NCBI GenBank assembly: GCA_003232715.1
Contig: QIJG01000164.1
Location: 1 to 10,016 of the forward strand
Length of the DNA: 10,016 nucleotides
DNA from: Nitrospirota bacterium
Lineage (GTDB): Bacteria; Nitrospirota; Thermodesulfovibrionia; Thermodesulfovibrionales; JdFR-85
Direction of reading: 5' to 3'
Made by a program: the position numbers and the translations under genes. The number at the start of each line of letters is the position of its first letter. Position 1 is the stretch's first letter. Positions 1-5,908 of the stretch are shown piece by piece. The notes under the pieces were generated by a model. The model did not search any database. It worked only from the letters and a program-made list of their open reading frames with translations, and had not been told where the DNA came from.

Positions 1-701
1 TTGGCTACATTTATCATCTTCTCTAAGGGTGCCCTGAACCTGTCGGGATCCTGCTTCAGATTGCAGACACTGAATGTGGAAGGTTCTACTGACGTGGGGG
101 CTTCAAACTCAAGGGTATAACCGGCATCCGCCCATGTGGTATTAACAAACCCGTCCAGGACCCTCAGCTTGCTCCTCGGGAATCCCCAGTAACGGAAATT
201 ATAGTATGCCCTTGCTGTATTCATGAATGGAAAATTCTTCGCGTTATAACTCGTACCGTTAATATTACGCGGCCCGGTTATAACGATCACCGTGCCTCCG
301 TCTATACCCGTCCTCTGGATGACCGCATCCATCTGGGCCTTTGTGGCAACCATATCGATGGTCATACTTACTCCATCCGACCTGTCGGACTTGATGTCAC
401 CATAACTGACTAACTGAGAGCCGGGTATGTGGCCGGCATCGTACTGGTCCTGGGTGCCTACAAAGAGCACAACGACCTTGTTGTTACCATAAATATCCCC
501 GGGATAACCATCAGTCAACCAGTTGTTAAGATCACTGGGACTTATCATGACATCAATCTTGGGGTCCACCCGTGCTGCGGCTATTTGATCAGAAGTATCA
601 TAGTCTTTTGCACAACTGAACAAAAACAAAGAAACCGTCAGTATCATGAGAACCGATACCAGGGATATTGAAAGACTTTTTTTACGTTTTATAAAACCCA
701 T
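1..701 (-). CDS. Rhodanese-fold lipoprotein, C-terminus outside window
   Basis: The 233 visible residues begin with a lipoprotein signal: basic KRKK at 5-8, a hydrophobic core, and lipobox LFSC with the lipidated cysteine at 30. Next comes a rhodanese-like fold: IYGNNKVVVLFVG (70-82), GHIPGS (90-95), and YWGFPRSKLRVLDGF (171-185), which matches the 'GF..v..L.GG' end of rhodanese domains. Where the catalytic cysteine loop should follow strand TVIVIT (137-142), the sequence is GPRNINGT, without cysteine. This domain is therefore probably non-catalytic, like the first domain of tandem rhodaneses; an active domain may follow outside the window. Cys213 lies after the domain. AAGGAGG (714-720) and AGGGG (706-710) precede the ATG. 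Multi-domain rhodanese lipoproteins such as ExtH of Geobacter selenite/tellurite operons are one possible family, a guess from memory. The rhodanese fold is fairly sure; the substrate is unknown. Confidence 0.85.
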   Translation of the reverse strand, partial: MGFIKRKKSLSISLVSVLMILTVSLFLFSCAKDYDTSDQIAAARVDPKIDVMISPSDLNNWLTDGYPGDIYGNNKVVVLFVGTQDQYDAGHIPGSQLVSYGDIKSDRSDGVSMTIDMVATKAQMDAVIQRTGIDGGTVIVITGPRNINGTSYNAKNFPFMNTARAYYNFRYWGFPRSKLRVLDGFVNTTWADAGYTLEFEAPTSVEPSTFSVCNLKQDPDRFRAPLEKMINVA

Positions 702-987
702 TTCTCCCCTTTGCCTCCTTTTCGTTTAAAATTGTATAGATTGTATAGTACGAGGTTGAGCCGCTTACTCCACATTCGCTGTATCTGCTGTCTTCCTATC
801 ACCTCCCCTTCATAAATTATTGCTTAAATTGTTCACACCTCACAAGGATACCTTAACCGTATGCCGGACAAGTATAACCTAACCCGGATAATTTTTGCCG
901 CCTGCCACTGAAACCCCGGGACTCCTGCGGTTCCCCCATTTTTTAATCCGGCCTTCTCTTCCCTCCCGGACTAAAAACCCCATTATG
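702..987 (-). other. Long leader region upstream of the rhodanese lipoprotein gene
   Basis: No convincing gene is seen here. On the minus strand there is a good -10 hexamer TATACT (871-876), but the -35 region (about 894-900, GGCAAA or CGGCAA) is poor, so a promoter is only possible. A strong Shine-Dalgarno-like AAGGGGAGGTGA (799-810) lies about 100 bases before the lipoprotein start, with no well-placed start codon behind it. A GTG (800-802) that overlaps it opens a 36-codon frame running into the lipoprotein gene, but the spacing is too short. A 9-bp hairpin with one G-U pair (943-951 with 966-974) has a purine-rich loop and no U-tract on the minus strand, so it is not a normal terminator. 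The direct repeat TGTATAG occurs twice near 733-750. Confidence 0.4.
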
Positions 988-1123
988 TAGAGTCTGTCTA
1001 TAAACTACAGTTATTTGTCATTCCCGCAAGCGAAGCGAGTCGGGAATCCTTCTTAAAGAACGATTCCGGACAAGCCGGAATGACAGAAAAATGACAACTA
1101 TTCGACTTTATAAACAGACTCTA
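988..1123. mobile_element. MITE-like element with TA flanks and terminal inverted repeats
   Basis: The ends are TAGAGTCTGTCTATAAA (988-1004) and TTTATAAACAGACTCTA (1107-1123), inverted repeats of each other with one mismatch. The outer TA on each side fits a TA target duplication, as made by IS630/Tc1-mariner transposases. The inside is a second inverted repeat, TGTCATTCC (1016-1024) with GGAATGACA (1077-1085). It holds two small hairpins: ATTCCCG with CGGGAAT (1020-1026, 1041-1047) and ATTCCGG with CCGGAAT (1063-1069, 1075-1081). The whole can fold as a branched cruciform. There is no coding capacity, so it would have to be moved in trans. The right end overlaps the stop codon of the radical SAM gene. 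Confidence is high for the repeat structure and moderate for the IS630-type origin. Confidence 0.8.
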
Positions 1124-2566
1124 AGTAACGCCCTTGTCCTTACGGAATATATCTCCTTTTACCCACAACCAGAAGAGACTCTTTGCACCCTGAAGGGCTG
1201 CCTTCAGATCGTCCCTTGTCCGCATCCGCAGTATCCGTCCCCAGATATACTTTGGCCTTGAATAGAATTTCTTGAAAGCTAACTGCCTCAGCTTCCATAT
1301 CTCTTCCCTGGTCATGGTATAGGGTACGAATGCCGCACCCTGATAAGTAAAGTCATTGGAGTCCGTCGACATTGTCCCGTATTTTTCTATATTGTCATAA
1401 AGCTCGGATCCCGGAAAAGGTGTGAGGGCATGAAAATTGGCCACATCAGGGTCTATTTCACAGGCAAACTCTATGGTCTTAAGTCCGTCCTCGTAGGTCT
1501 GCCCCGGTATGCCGAAAAGGAAAGGTGTAAGTACCTTCAGCCCAACCTCTTTGGCTGTCTTGACCGCCTTACGCGTCTGTTCAAGGGTAATCCCCTTTCT
1601 GATGGCATCGAGATTCTTCTGTACTCCACTCTCCGCCCCAAACAAAATAGACCAGCACCCTGCCTCCTTGAATGCCTGAAGAAGCGGTTTGTCCACCTGG
1701 CTGACGCATGCAGAGGCAAACCACGTAAAATCAAGTTTACGCGCCTTAATCTCCTTTGCTATCTGCATTGCCCTGTCGTAATTTGCAGCAAGGGTGTCGT
1801 CTATGAACTTTATCTCCCGGTACCCCTGCTTCAGGCATAGCTCTATTTCCTCCATCACATTCTCTACACTGCGGTATCTGACTCCACTCTTACGGGTCTT
1901 GTCTATCTGAAAACAGAAGAGGCACTTGCGGTTACAACCCCTCGATGTTATCATTACCGCCACAGGCTTCCTCTTGTATGTAGCCGGTGGCGGAACATAT
2001 TTAATTGCCCCCTCACCCAGAAGGTCCCTTGCAGGAAAGGGAAGGCTGTCAAGGTCTTCGATAAAGGGTCTCAGCGGGTTCTGCCTTACCTCACCACCCT
2101 CACGGTACATAACTCCAAGAACCCCTTCCATTCCCTTACCCTCAGATAATCTCTCCATCATCTCGACTAAGGTATACTCACCCTCACCTGTCACCACTGC
2201 ATCGAGCCACTCACAATCCTCAAGGCATTTTTCCCGCATTGCAATCGGGTAAGGGCCGCCGACACAGACAAATATGTTGGTGTCTATCTCCTTTATGGCA
2301 CTGGCTGCCTCCTTTGCCTTCTTCCATCCGAATGTAGTTGAATATAGTCCTACAATATCCGGTCTCTCTTTCTCGATCTCTTTCATTATCTCTGCATTGC
2401 GCATAAAGGCACCGTTGAGGAACCTGACCTCGTGTCCTGCCTGCCTCACAGCTGCAACAATATAGAGCAGGCCCAGGGGCTGCCAGTAGTTTATCTGAGA
2501 TCCTGCCGTCTTTGCTGAAAATATATCCTCCGGCAACCATGCCGGGACTACAAGAAAACACTTCAT
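1121..2566 (-). CDS. B12-binding-type radical SAM protein
   Basis: Residue numbers count from the ATG at 2572 (483 residues). The N-terminal 150 residues look like a cobalamin-binding-type Rossmann domain (WQPLGLLYIVAAVRQAGHEV, then PDIVGLYSTT, and CVGGPYP), although the classic DxHxxG cobalamin motif is not evident. The radical SAM core carries CNRKCLFC with the 4Fe-4S ligands Cys213, Cys217 and Cys220. Then come GAESG (312-316), FGIPGQT (353-359) and TPFPGSELY (384-392), all typical of this class. Such enzymes methylate or rearrange unreactive carbons in lipids, hopanoids, glycans or natural products; the substrate cannot be read here. I prefer the second ATG at 2566, because GGTGA (2573-2577) sits 6 bases before it; the ATG at 2572 overlaps that site. 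It follows the FAD oxidoreductase after about 25-30 bases, so the two are probably co-transcribed. Its stop is made by an inserted repeat element. Confidence 0.9.
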   Translation of the reverse strand: MKCFLVVPAWLPEDIFSAKTAGSQINYWQPLGLLYIVAAVRQAGHEVRFLNGAFMRNAEIMKEIEKERPDIVGLYSTTFGWKKAKEAASAIKEIDTNIFVCVGGPYPIAMREKCLEDCEWLDAVVTGEGEYTLVEMMERLSEGKGMEGVLGVMYREGGEVRQNPLRPFIEDLDSLPFPARDLLGEGAIKYVPPPATYKRKPVAVMITSRGCNRKCLFCFQIDKTRKSGVRYRSVENVMEEIELCLKQGYREIKFIDDTLAANYDRAMQIAKEIKARKLDFTWFASACVSQVDKPLLQAFKEAGCWSILFGAESGVQKNLDAIRKGITLEQTRKAVKTAKEVGLKVLTPFLFGIPGQTYEDGLKTIEFACEIDPDVANFHALTPFPGSELYDNIEKYGTMSTDSNDFTYQGAAFVPYTMTREEIWKLRQLAFKKFYSRPKYIWGRILRMRTRDDLKAALQGAKSLFWLWVKGDIFRKDKGVT

Positions 2567-2597
2567 ATCCATTCACCATTACTACATACCTTTTTTT

Positions 2598-3980
2598 TCA
2601 CTCTATCACCTTCCTACCTAATATTTCTTCAGCCACCTCAATCCCCGATTCCATCGCACGGTCCATATTATAGTACTTGAACAGACCGCCTCTGCCGATA
2701 GGACGAAGGTTTTTGAAGTTCTTAAGATATTGCAGTATCTTATCATAAGGCTCCCGGTATCCGACTTCCATAAGTGGATATGCCTTTGCCGCCCTCACCA
2801 CATAACTGTCAATGACCTCGTTTTCCTTAATAAATCCCAGTTTTCCAAGATTCTCTACCGTAATGGCTGTAAGTTCCTCGTCGCTTGAGTTCCATATTTT
2901 ATCACCCTTAAAGCAGAAAAATTCGGCCACTACATGTGTCTTCCCTTCCGGGGCCATATAGGGACTCCAGTTTCTTGGTTCATGTATCCTTCCCAGCGGC
3001 ATGTCCTTCTCGGGAAAATACAACCATGTCAGGTCCGTCACCTTTTCACGGTCGAGCATTACCGTCACAATTACAATATCCCTGTATCTTAGTTTAGAGG
3101 CAGCTTCCATTATATCGGCAGGAGCAGAAGGCTGAAGCATCTTTGCAAGGTGTGTCAGCGGAATACTGGAAATAAATTCCTTACCCTCGATATCATACTG
3201 CTTTCCATTATTATCAACGGTTATGCTTCTTACATTAAAATTCTCGTGATTAACCTTGATCACCTTTGTTTCAGTCGTTACGGAACTTCCAGCTTCCTCG
3301 ATACCTTCTTTAAAATTATCAGAAAGCTGACCGATTCCATATGGGGGATAGATAAACTCATCAGCCAGGGTTTTTAAGCCCTTGCCACTGACTTTGGTAA
3401 AACCGTTTTTTATAGCCTCCCAAAGAGAAAGACCCTTGATCCTTTCAGAAACCCACTCCTGACTTATGTTTTTGCAATCAATCCCCCAGACCTTTTCACT
3501 GTACTGTTTAAAATACAGGTCAAACATCTTGCGACCGAACTGGCTCACTACCCAGTCTTCAAGAGAGATTATCTCGGGAGGGGTTAATGCATTTTTCACC
3601 TTCTCCTTCCAGTAGTCCAGGAGTATCTGCAGGCTGGTCAGTATACCCAGGCCGAACATGGCATTTATGGGTTTCAACGGGTAATCGAAATACCTGCCGA
3701 ACATATAGATCTGGCTCGTCCTCGGCACCTTGAGGAATTCACCTTTCAGGAGTTCATTAACGAAACGTTCCAATAATCTGTTGTGGGTTATAAACCTGTG
3801 TCCTCCAAGGTCAAACATGAATCCATTATGCTTGTATGTCTTTGATAATCCACCTACCGTAGAATCTCCCTCTACTACCAATACCTTTTCCCCTTCCCTG
3901 GACAAAACATAACCTGCTGAAAGCCCTGCAAGACCCCCACCAAGAACTACTATCCCGTTTTGTTTAGAGTTAATATCCAA
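2598..3980 (-). CDS. FAD-dependent NAD(P)-binding oxidoreductase (HemY/amine oxidase-like)
   Basis: This 460-residue protein opens with a dinucleotide-binding Rossmann motif: VVLGGGLAGLSAGYVLS (11-27), then VLVVEGD with the ribose-binding Glu37, then GGLSKT and FDLGGHRF (56-63). The C-terminus has the second FAD-binding motif, IGRGGLFKYYNMDRAMESG (428-446). This is the architecture of the protoporphyrinogen oxidase/amine oxidase and UDP-galactopyranose mutase-like flavoprotein superfamily (COG1232). Members in envelope clusters act on sugars or isoprenoid-like substrates, but a precise reaction cannot be assigned. The start is TTG, since no ATG occurs in frame before residue 55. It is supported by GTGAGG/AGGTG (3989-3996) 8 bases upstream. 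The stop is 25-30 bases before the radical SAM gene, implying an operon and perhaps consecutive steps of one pathway. I would not call it hemY: no haem genes are nearby. Confidence 0.88.
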   Translation of the reverse strand: MDINSKQNGIVVLGGGLAGLSAGYVLSREGEKVLVVEGDSTVGGLSKTYKHNGFMFDLGGHRFITHNRLLERFVNELLKGEFLKVPRTSQIYMFGRYFDYPLKPINAMFGLGILTSLQILLDYWKEKVKNALTPPEIISLEDWVVSQFGRKMFDLYFKQYSEKVWGIDCKNISQEWVSERIKGLSLWEAIKNGFTKVSGKGLKTLADEFIYPPYGIGQLSDNFKEGIEEAGSSVTTETKVIKVNHENFNVRSITVDNNGKQYDIEGKEFISSIPLTHLAKMLQPSAPADIMEAASKLRYRDIVIVTVMLDREKVTDLTWLYFPEKDMPLGRIHEPRNWSPYMAPEGKTHVVAEFFCFKGDKIWNSSDEELTAITVENLGKLGFIKENEVIDSYVVRAAKAYPLMEVGYREPYDKILQYLKNFKNLRPIGRGGLFKYYNMDRAMESGIEVAEEILGRKVIE

Positions 3981-4057
3981 GTATTGAGCACCTCACTTTT
4001 TATTAATTATTTAATTCAGGATTTCCAGGATTTAAAGGTTTTGAATAAGAGATCAGG

Positions 4058-4094
4058 ATATCAGAGGGACTACAAAATGTAGTCCCTCTGATAT
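4058..4094. repeat. Perfect 17-bp inverted repeat, hairpin with 3-base loop
   Basis: ATATCAGAGGGACTACA (4058-4074) and its exact reverse complement (4078-4094) are separated by AAA. It lies about 80 bases upstream of the FAD oxidoreductase start. Neither strand has a U-tract after it, so it is not a standard intrinsic terminator. It could be a strong mRNA structure, a remnant of a palindromic mobile repeat, or a barrier isolating the operon from the decayed gene upstream. The stem is certain; the function is unknown. Confidence 0.75.
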
Positions 4095-4165
4095 TACGTT
4101 TATAAACTATGCGTGGCAACTTATCTTTTTTTACTTTTTTCAGGGGACATTTAAATGATGTTTTT

Positions 4166-4485
4166 CTAAAATTCTTTATACTGCCCATTCTTCATTATAA
4201 CATCCTGCCTTAATAGAATGCTATTAAAATTATTTATATCCGGAACTAAGGCTTCTGACCTTATGTATGACCAAAACCGATATCTATCCATATCCACACC
4301 TTCATCGGCTACCGCATTGAGAATCACTTCTACAGGATGGCCTACCCCGGGCATCATCTTTATAGCAACCATCCTATTTATTTTTGAAAAAAATTCTTGT
4401 AATAATTCAGAACCGTCGGAGCCTTTTTGTCCGGCATCTCCTCATATTCGTACCCTGTACCGTATTCATTGCTTCTAATGCTTTT
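4166..4485 (-). pseudogene. Frameshifted 3' remnant of an unrecognised gene
   Basis: Two minus-strand frames look like consecutive parts of one protein. The first (4485 to about 4387) encodes NEYGTGYEYEEMPD and ends VLNYYKNFFQK-stop. The second (4372-4166) encodes MMPGVGHPVEVILNAVADEG and ends in QDVIMKNGQYKEF. Between them is a run of seven T on the minus strand (seven A at 4387-4393). One extra T would join them into one open frame through FFSKINRM into MVAIKMM. There is no credible ribosome site or 5' end, and a terminator lies just upstream. A further frame upstream (KDIFFKKALEAMN) could be another piece. The acidic tail with ordered motifs reminded me of periplasmic binding proteins, but I do not recognise the family. 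A sequencing error in the homopolymer is possible, though the missing 5' end favours real decay. Confidence 0.45.
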
Positions 4486-4487
4486 TT

Positions 4488-4522
4488 AAAAAAAATATCT
4501 TTTAGATTGCCACACGGCAATC
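4488..4522 (-). terminator. Likely rho-independent terminator after the first Gly/Tyr repeat gene
   Basis: On the minus strand GATTGCC-GTGT-GGCAATC (4505-4522) forms a 7-bp stem with a 4-base loop. It begins about 18 bases after the lipoprotein stop at 4540. A run of eight U (4488-4495) follows after about 9 bases, so the spacing is looser than ideal. Confidence 0.55.
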
Positions 4523-4539
4523 ATTCGTTTAAAGTGTTA

Positions 4540-4818
4540 TCATCCACCAACATAGTCAGCAGTATCACCACCATAGCCACCGCTGTCACCGTAGTCACCG
4601 CTGTCACCATAACCGCCGCTGTCACCATAACCGCCGCTGTCACCATAACCACCGCTGTCACCATAACCGCCGCTGTCACCATAACCGCCGCTGTCACCAT
4701 AACCGCCGGATGCCGCCACTCCCTTTTTAACGATACCATTAGGAGACAGATTACACCCAACAAGTAATAGCAGTATCACACCGAAGGTCATTATCATAAC
4801 TGCCTTGTTAGCTCTCAT
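4540..4818 (-). CDS. Small Gly/Tyr repeat lipoprotein (GGYGDS repeats)
   Basis: A 92-residue protein. Residues 1-22 are a lipoprotein signal: MRANK, a hydrophobic core, and lipobox LLVGC with Cys22. It should be exported and lipid-anchored at Cys22, on the periplasmic or outer face. Behind NLSPNG (23-28) and a short basic linker comes a low-complexity tail from residue 38: six perfect GGYGDS hexapeptides, then GDYGDS and GGYGGD, ending TADYVGG. The start at 4818 is chosen over one 12 codons upstream because GGGAGGG lies about 5 bases before it, and because the signal peptide then begins correctly. It shares the LSPNG segment and repeat type with the next gene upstream (5207-5536), so the two are paralogs. 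No enzymatic motif is present. Glycine/tyrosine repeats suggest a structural, self-associating or coating role. It lies downstream of the YedE-TusA genes; function is not assigned. Confidence 0.85.
   Translation of the reverse strand: MRANKAVMIMTFGVILLLLVGCNLSPNGIVKKGVAASGGYGDSGGYGDSGGYGDSGGYGDSGGYGDSGGYGDSGDYGDSGGYGGDTADYVGG
4564..4707 (-). repeat. Tandem 18-bp coding repeats (GGYGDS unit)
   Basis: Six nearly identical 18-bp units encoding GGYGDS (4600-4707) are followed by two diverged units (4564-4599). They are contiguous, with only a few silent changes, for example one GGT/GGC switch. The identity at DNA level suggests recent expansion by slippage or recombination. Copy number could vary between strains. 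Confidence 0.9.
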
Positions 4819-5083
4819 TACGTCCCTCCCTTTAGTCTTTAAAGATAGCCCCACGCACTGTGGTTAGACCCGCTCATAAAACTTTTAAAAGCCTTAATTA
4901 TAGTTTATTCCTGCAGCAAGCTGAAGCTGTAGATACTTTTCTATAATGTATTATAACGTATAAACCTATAGAACTTGCAACTTTTCAACATGCTGCAGGA
5001 ATATACTCGCTGTAAACTTTTAACTTCCATCAATTCATCCGGACCTAAATACAGGAAACGAACTTAAAACCGGGCTGAATTGC
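4819..5083 (-). promoter_or_regulatory. Spacer between the Gly/Tyr genes with long inverted repeat and possible promoter
   Basis: TATTCCTGCAGCA (4906-4918) and TGCTGCAGGAATA (4991-5003) are perfect 13-bp inverted repeats enclosing 72 bases. Inside are a second dyad, TTCTATA (4939-4945) with TATAGAA (4967-4973), and GCAAG (4916-4920) with CTTGC (4974-4978). On the minus strand TATAAT (4950-4955) lies 19 bases after TTGCAA (4975-4980), a possible promoter for the lipoprotein gene within the inverted repeat. The spacing is slightly long. No coding capacity is seen in 4819-5083. Confidence 0.4.
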
Positions 5084-5206
5084 TCAGTGTGATCCATAAC
5101 CCTCTGCTTTGAGAAATTTAGTAACCGGAAGCACTGCCGTACCGCCATAACCGTCGGATCCACCATCATAGCCACAATTAACCCCTACTATTCTATCCTT
5201 GACTGG
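5084..5206 (-). other. In-frame open extension beyond the TGA of the second Gly/Tyr gene
   Basis: Directly after the TGA at 5207-5209 the same frame stays open for 40 codons, then ends at TGA (5084-5086). It begins PVKDRIVGVNCG, continues YDGGSDGYGG, and ends LKAEGYGSH. The extension keeps the Gly/Tyr character and has no usable start codon ahead of its Gly-rich part, so it cannot easily be a separate gene. Either the TGA is a nonsense mutation that shortened the protein, or it is read through. I looked for a bacterial SECIS-type hairpin just after the TGA and found nothing convincing. The extension has a cysteine at its position 11. Confidence 0.5.
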
Positions 5207-5536
5207 TCAGCTGCCGCCATAACCTCCGGACCCACCACCATAACCGCCGGCATCACCACCGACGTTACCGTAGCCTCCGGCATCACCACCGACGTTACCG
5301 TAGCCACCGGCATCACCGTAGCCTCCGGCATCACCACCGGCGTTACCATAGCCACCGGCATCACCGTAGCCTCCGCTTTCCTCACCATAGCCTCCGCCCT
5401 CAGCGCCGTAGCCTCCAACTGCTGCTACCGCTGCTTTTCTACCTGGCACACCATTCGGGGAAAGGCTAAAACCCAGAAGGAACGCCACGGCTGCTATAGT
5501 GATCATTATTATAACTGCTAAATCAGTTTTTATCAT
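5207..5536 (-). CDS. Gly/Tyr repeat protein with N-terminal membrane segment, lipobox Cys replaced
   Basis: A 109-residue protein. Residues 1-24 form a hydrophobic export or anchor segment (MIKTDLAVIIMITIAAVAFL, then LGF). SLSPNG (24-29) follows, then a basic patch (PGRK) and an Ala-rich linker. Residues 41-108 are Gly/Tyr repeats built from GGYGDA and a 10-residue unit GGYGN(A/V)GGDA. It aligns with the lipoprotein downstream (LLVGCNLSPNG against LLGFSLSPNG), but Phe23 stands where that protein has its lipidated Cys22. This copy cannot be lipidated there, and may stay membrane-anchored or be cleaved by signal peptidase I. The start is set by GGAGAAAGGG just before the ATG; a start 15 codons upstream has a worse site. 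A terminator hairpin separates it from tusA, and GAGGCATTGCCTC (5575-5587) is a small dyad in its leader. The frame continues past its TGA. Function unknown; a structural or coating role is plausible. Confidence 0.8.
   Translation of the reverse strand: MIKTDLAVIIMITIAAVAFLLGFSLSPNGVPGRKAAVAAVGGYGAEGGGYGEESGGYGDAGGYGNAGGDAGGYGDAGGYGNVGGDAGGYGNVGGDAGGYGGGSGGYGGS
5213..5416 (-). repeat. Gly/Tyr coding repeats, 18-bp and 30-bp units
   Basis: The unit GGYGNVGGDA is encoded by nearly identical 30-bp blocks, two adjacent and one diverged (GGYGNAGGDA), interspersed with 18-bp GGYGDA blocks. The arrangement is a higher-order form of the simpler repeat in the paralog downstream. The flanks are more diverged (GGYGAEG, GGYGEES, GGGSGGYGGS). 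Confidence 0.85.
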
Positions 5537-5606
5537 AATCCCTTTCTCCTTACTTTCAAGGATTTTTATTTGTGGAGGCATTGCCTCAACACAAGGATTT
5601 CAATTT

Positions 5607-5638
5607 AAAAGGATGATTTGCAAGTAAATTATCCTTTT
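5607..5638 (-). terminator. Terminator hairpin at the end of tusA-like gene
   Basis: AAAAGGAT (5607-5614) and ATCCTTTT (5631-5638) pair. The stem extends inward by ATTT with AAAT around the 6-base loop, giving about 13 bp with one G-T wobble. On the minus strand it ends in UUUU and overlaps the TusA stop codon; on the plus strand it is symmetric, so it may work both ways. It would cut or attenuate transcription from the yedE-tusA operon into the Gly/Tyr repeat genes. Confidence 0.6.
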
Positions 5639-5880
5639 TCGATAATAAAGGTAAACTTTCCACCTTCACGTTTCTTCTCAATAATCTCATCACCCCTCTG
5701 CTCACACATCTGGGATATCGACTCTGAAGAGGAAGGATTATCAAAGACAACCTCAAGATGATCACCTTCTTTAATCTTGCCAAGTGCCTGTTTCGTATAA
5801 ATCTGGGGATGCGGACAGACATAACCGCATATGTCCAGCAGATAACCTCCGCCACTTTTCTTCTCGAACTTCATAGCCAT
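5629..5880 (-). CDS. TusA/SirA-family sulfur carrier protein
   Basis: This 83-residue protein is the usual length of TusA-family carriers. It shows the signature DICGYVCPHPQIYTKQALGKI: the CPxP motif with the sulfur-accepting Cys22 (C22-P-H-P25), followed by the helix and EGDHLEVVFDNP. The persulfide on the CPxP cysteine receives and hands on sulfur in the cytoplasm. Cys18 and Cys56 are additional. AAGGAGG (5890-5896) is 9 bases before the ATG. It lies 28 bases downstream of the YedE/YeeE-like permease, the standard yedE-yedF or tsuA-tsuB arrangement, so it is probably the direct acceptor for the imported sulfur compound. In some bacteria such a pair is linked to selenium metabolism (YedF), which the sequence cannot exclude. 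It ends inside a terminator hairpin. Confidence 0.93.
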   Translation of the reverse strand: MAMKFEKKSGGGYLLDICGYVCPHPQIYTKQALGKIKEGDHLEVVFDNPSSSESISQMCEQRGDEIIEKKREGGKFTFIIEKG

Positions 5881-5908
5881 TTGTATATTCCTCCTTTTAG
5901 ATTAATTA

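Noticed and set aside
429..671. An 80-codon plus-strand frame
   Set aside because: It lies opposite the rhodanese lipoprotein gene, which has a signal peptide, lipobox and domain motifs.
894..915. Sigma54 promoter (TGGCAGGCGGCAAAA on the minus strand)
   Set aside because: The GG element is present, but no GC at the required distance.
943..974. Terminator for the FAD/radical SAM operon
   Set aside because: The stem is good, but on the minus strand it is followed by A-rich, not U-rich, sequence.
1016..1085. tRNA-like cloverleaf
   Set aside because: The fold comes from nested inverted repeats of the MITE-like element; no anticodon arm, T-loop or CCA pattern is present.
4003..4188. A 61-codon minus-strand frame
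   Set aside because: It runs through the perfect hairpin, has no good ribosome site and no recognisable pattern.
4384..4767. Plus-strand frame with Val/Thr/Ala repeats opposite the lipoprotein gene
   Set aside because: It is the antisense image of the GGYGDS repeat, without ribosome site or signal peptide; the minus-strand frame has lipobox and Shine-Dalgarno.
5207..5240. Selenocysteine insertion element just after the in-frame TGA
   Set aside because: No stable hairpin with the usual distance and loop was found in the 40-50 bases behind the TGA; kept only as an open question.
4564..5416. CRISPR-like arrays
   Set aside because: The repeats are contiguous without spacers and translate in frame into Gly/Tyr repeats, so they are coding tandem repeats.
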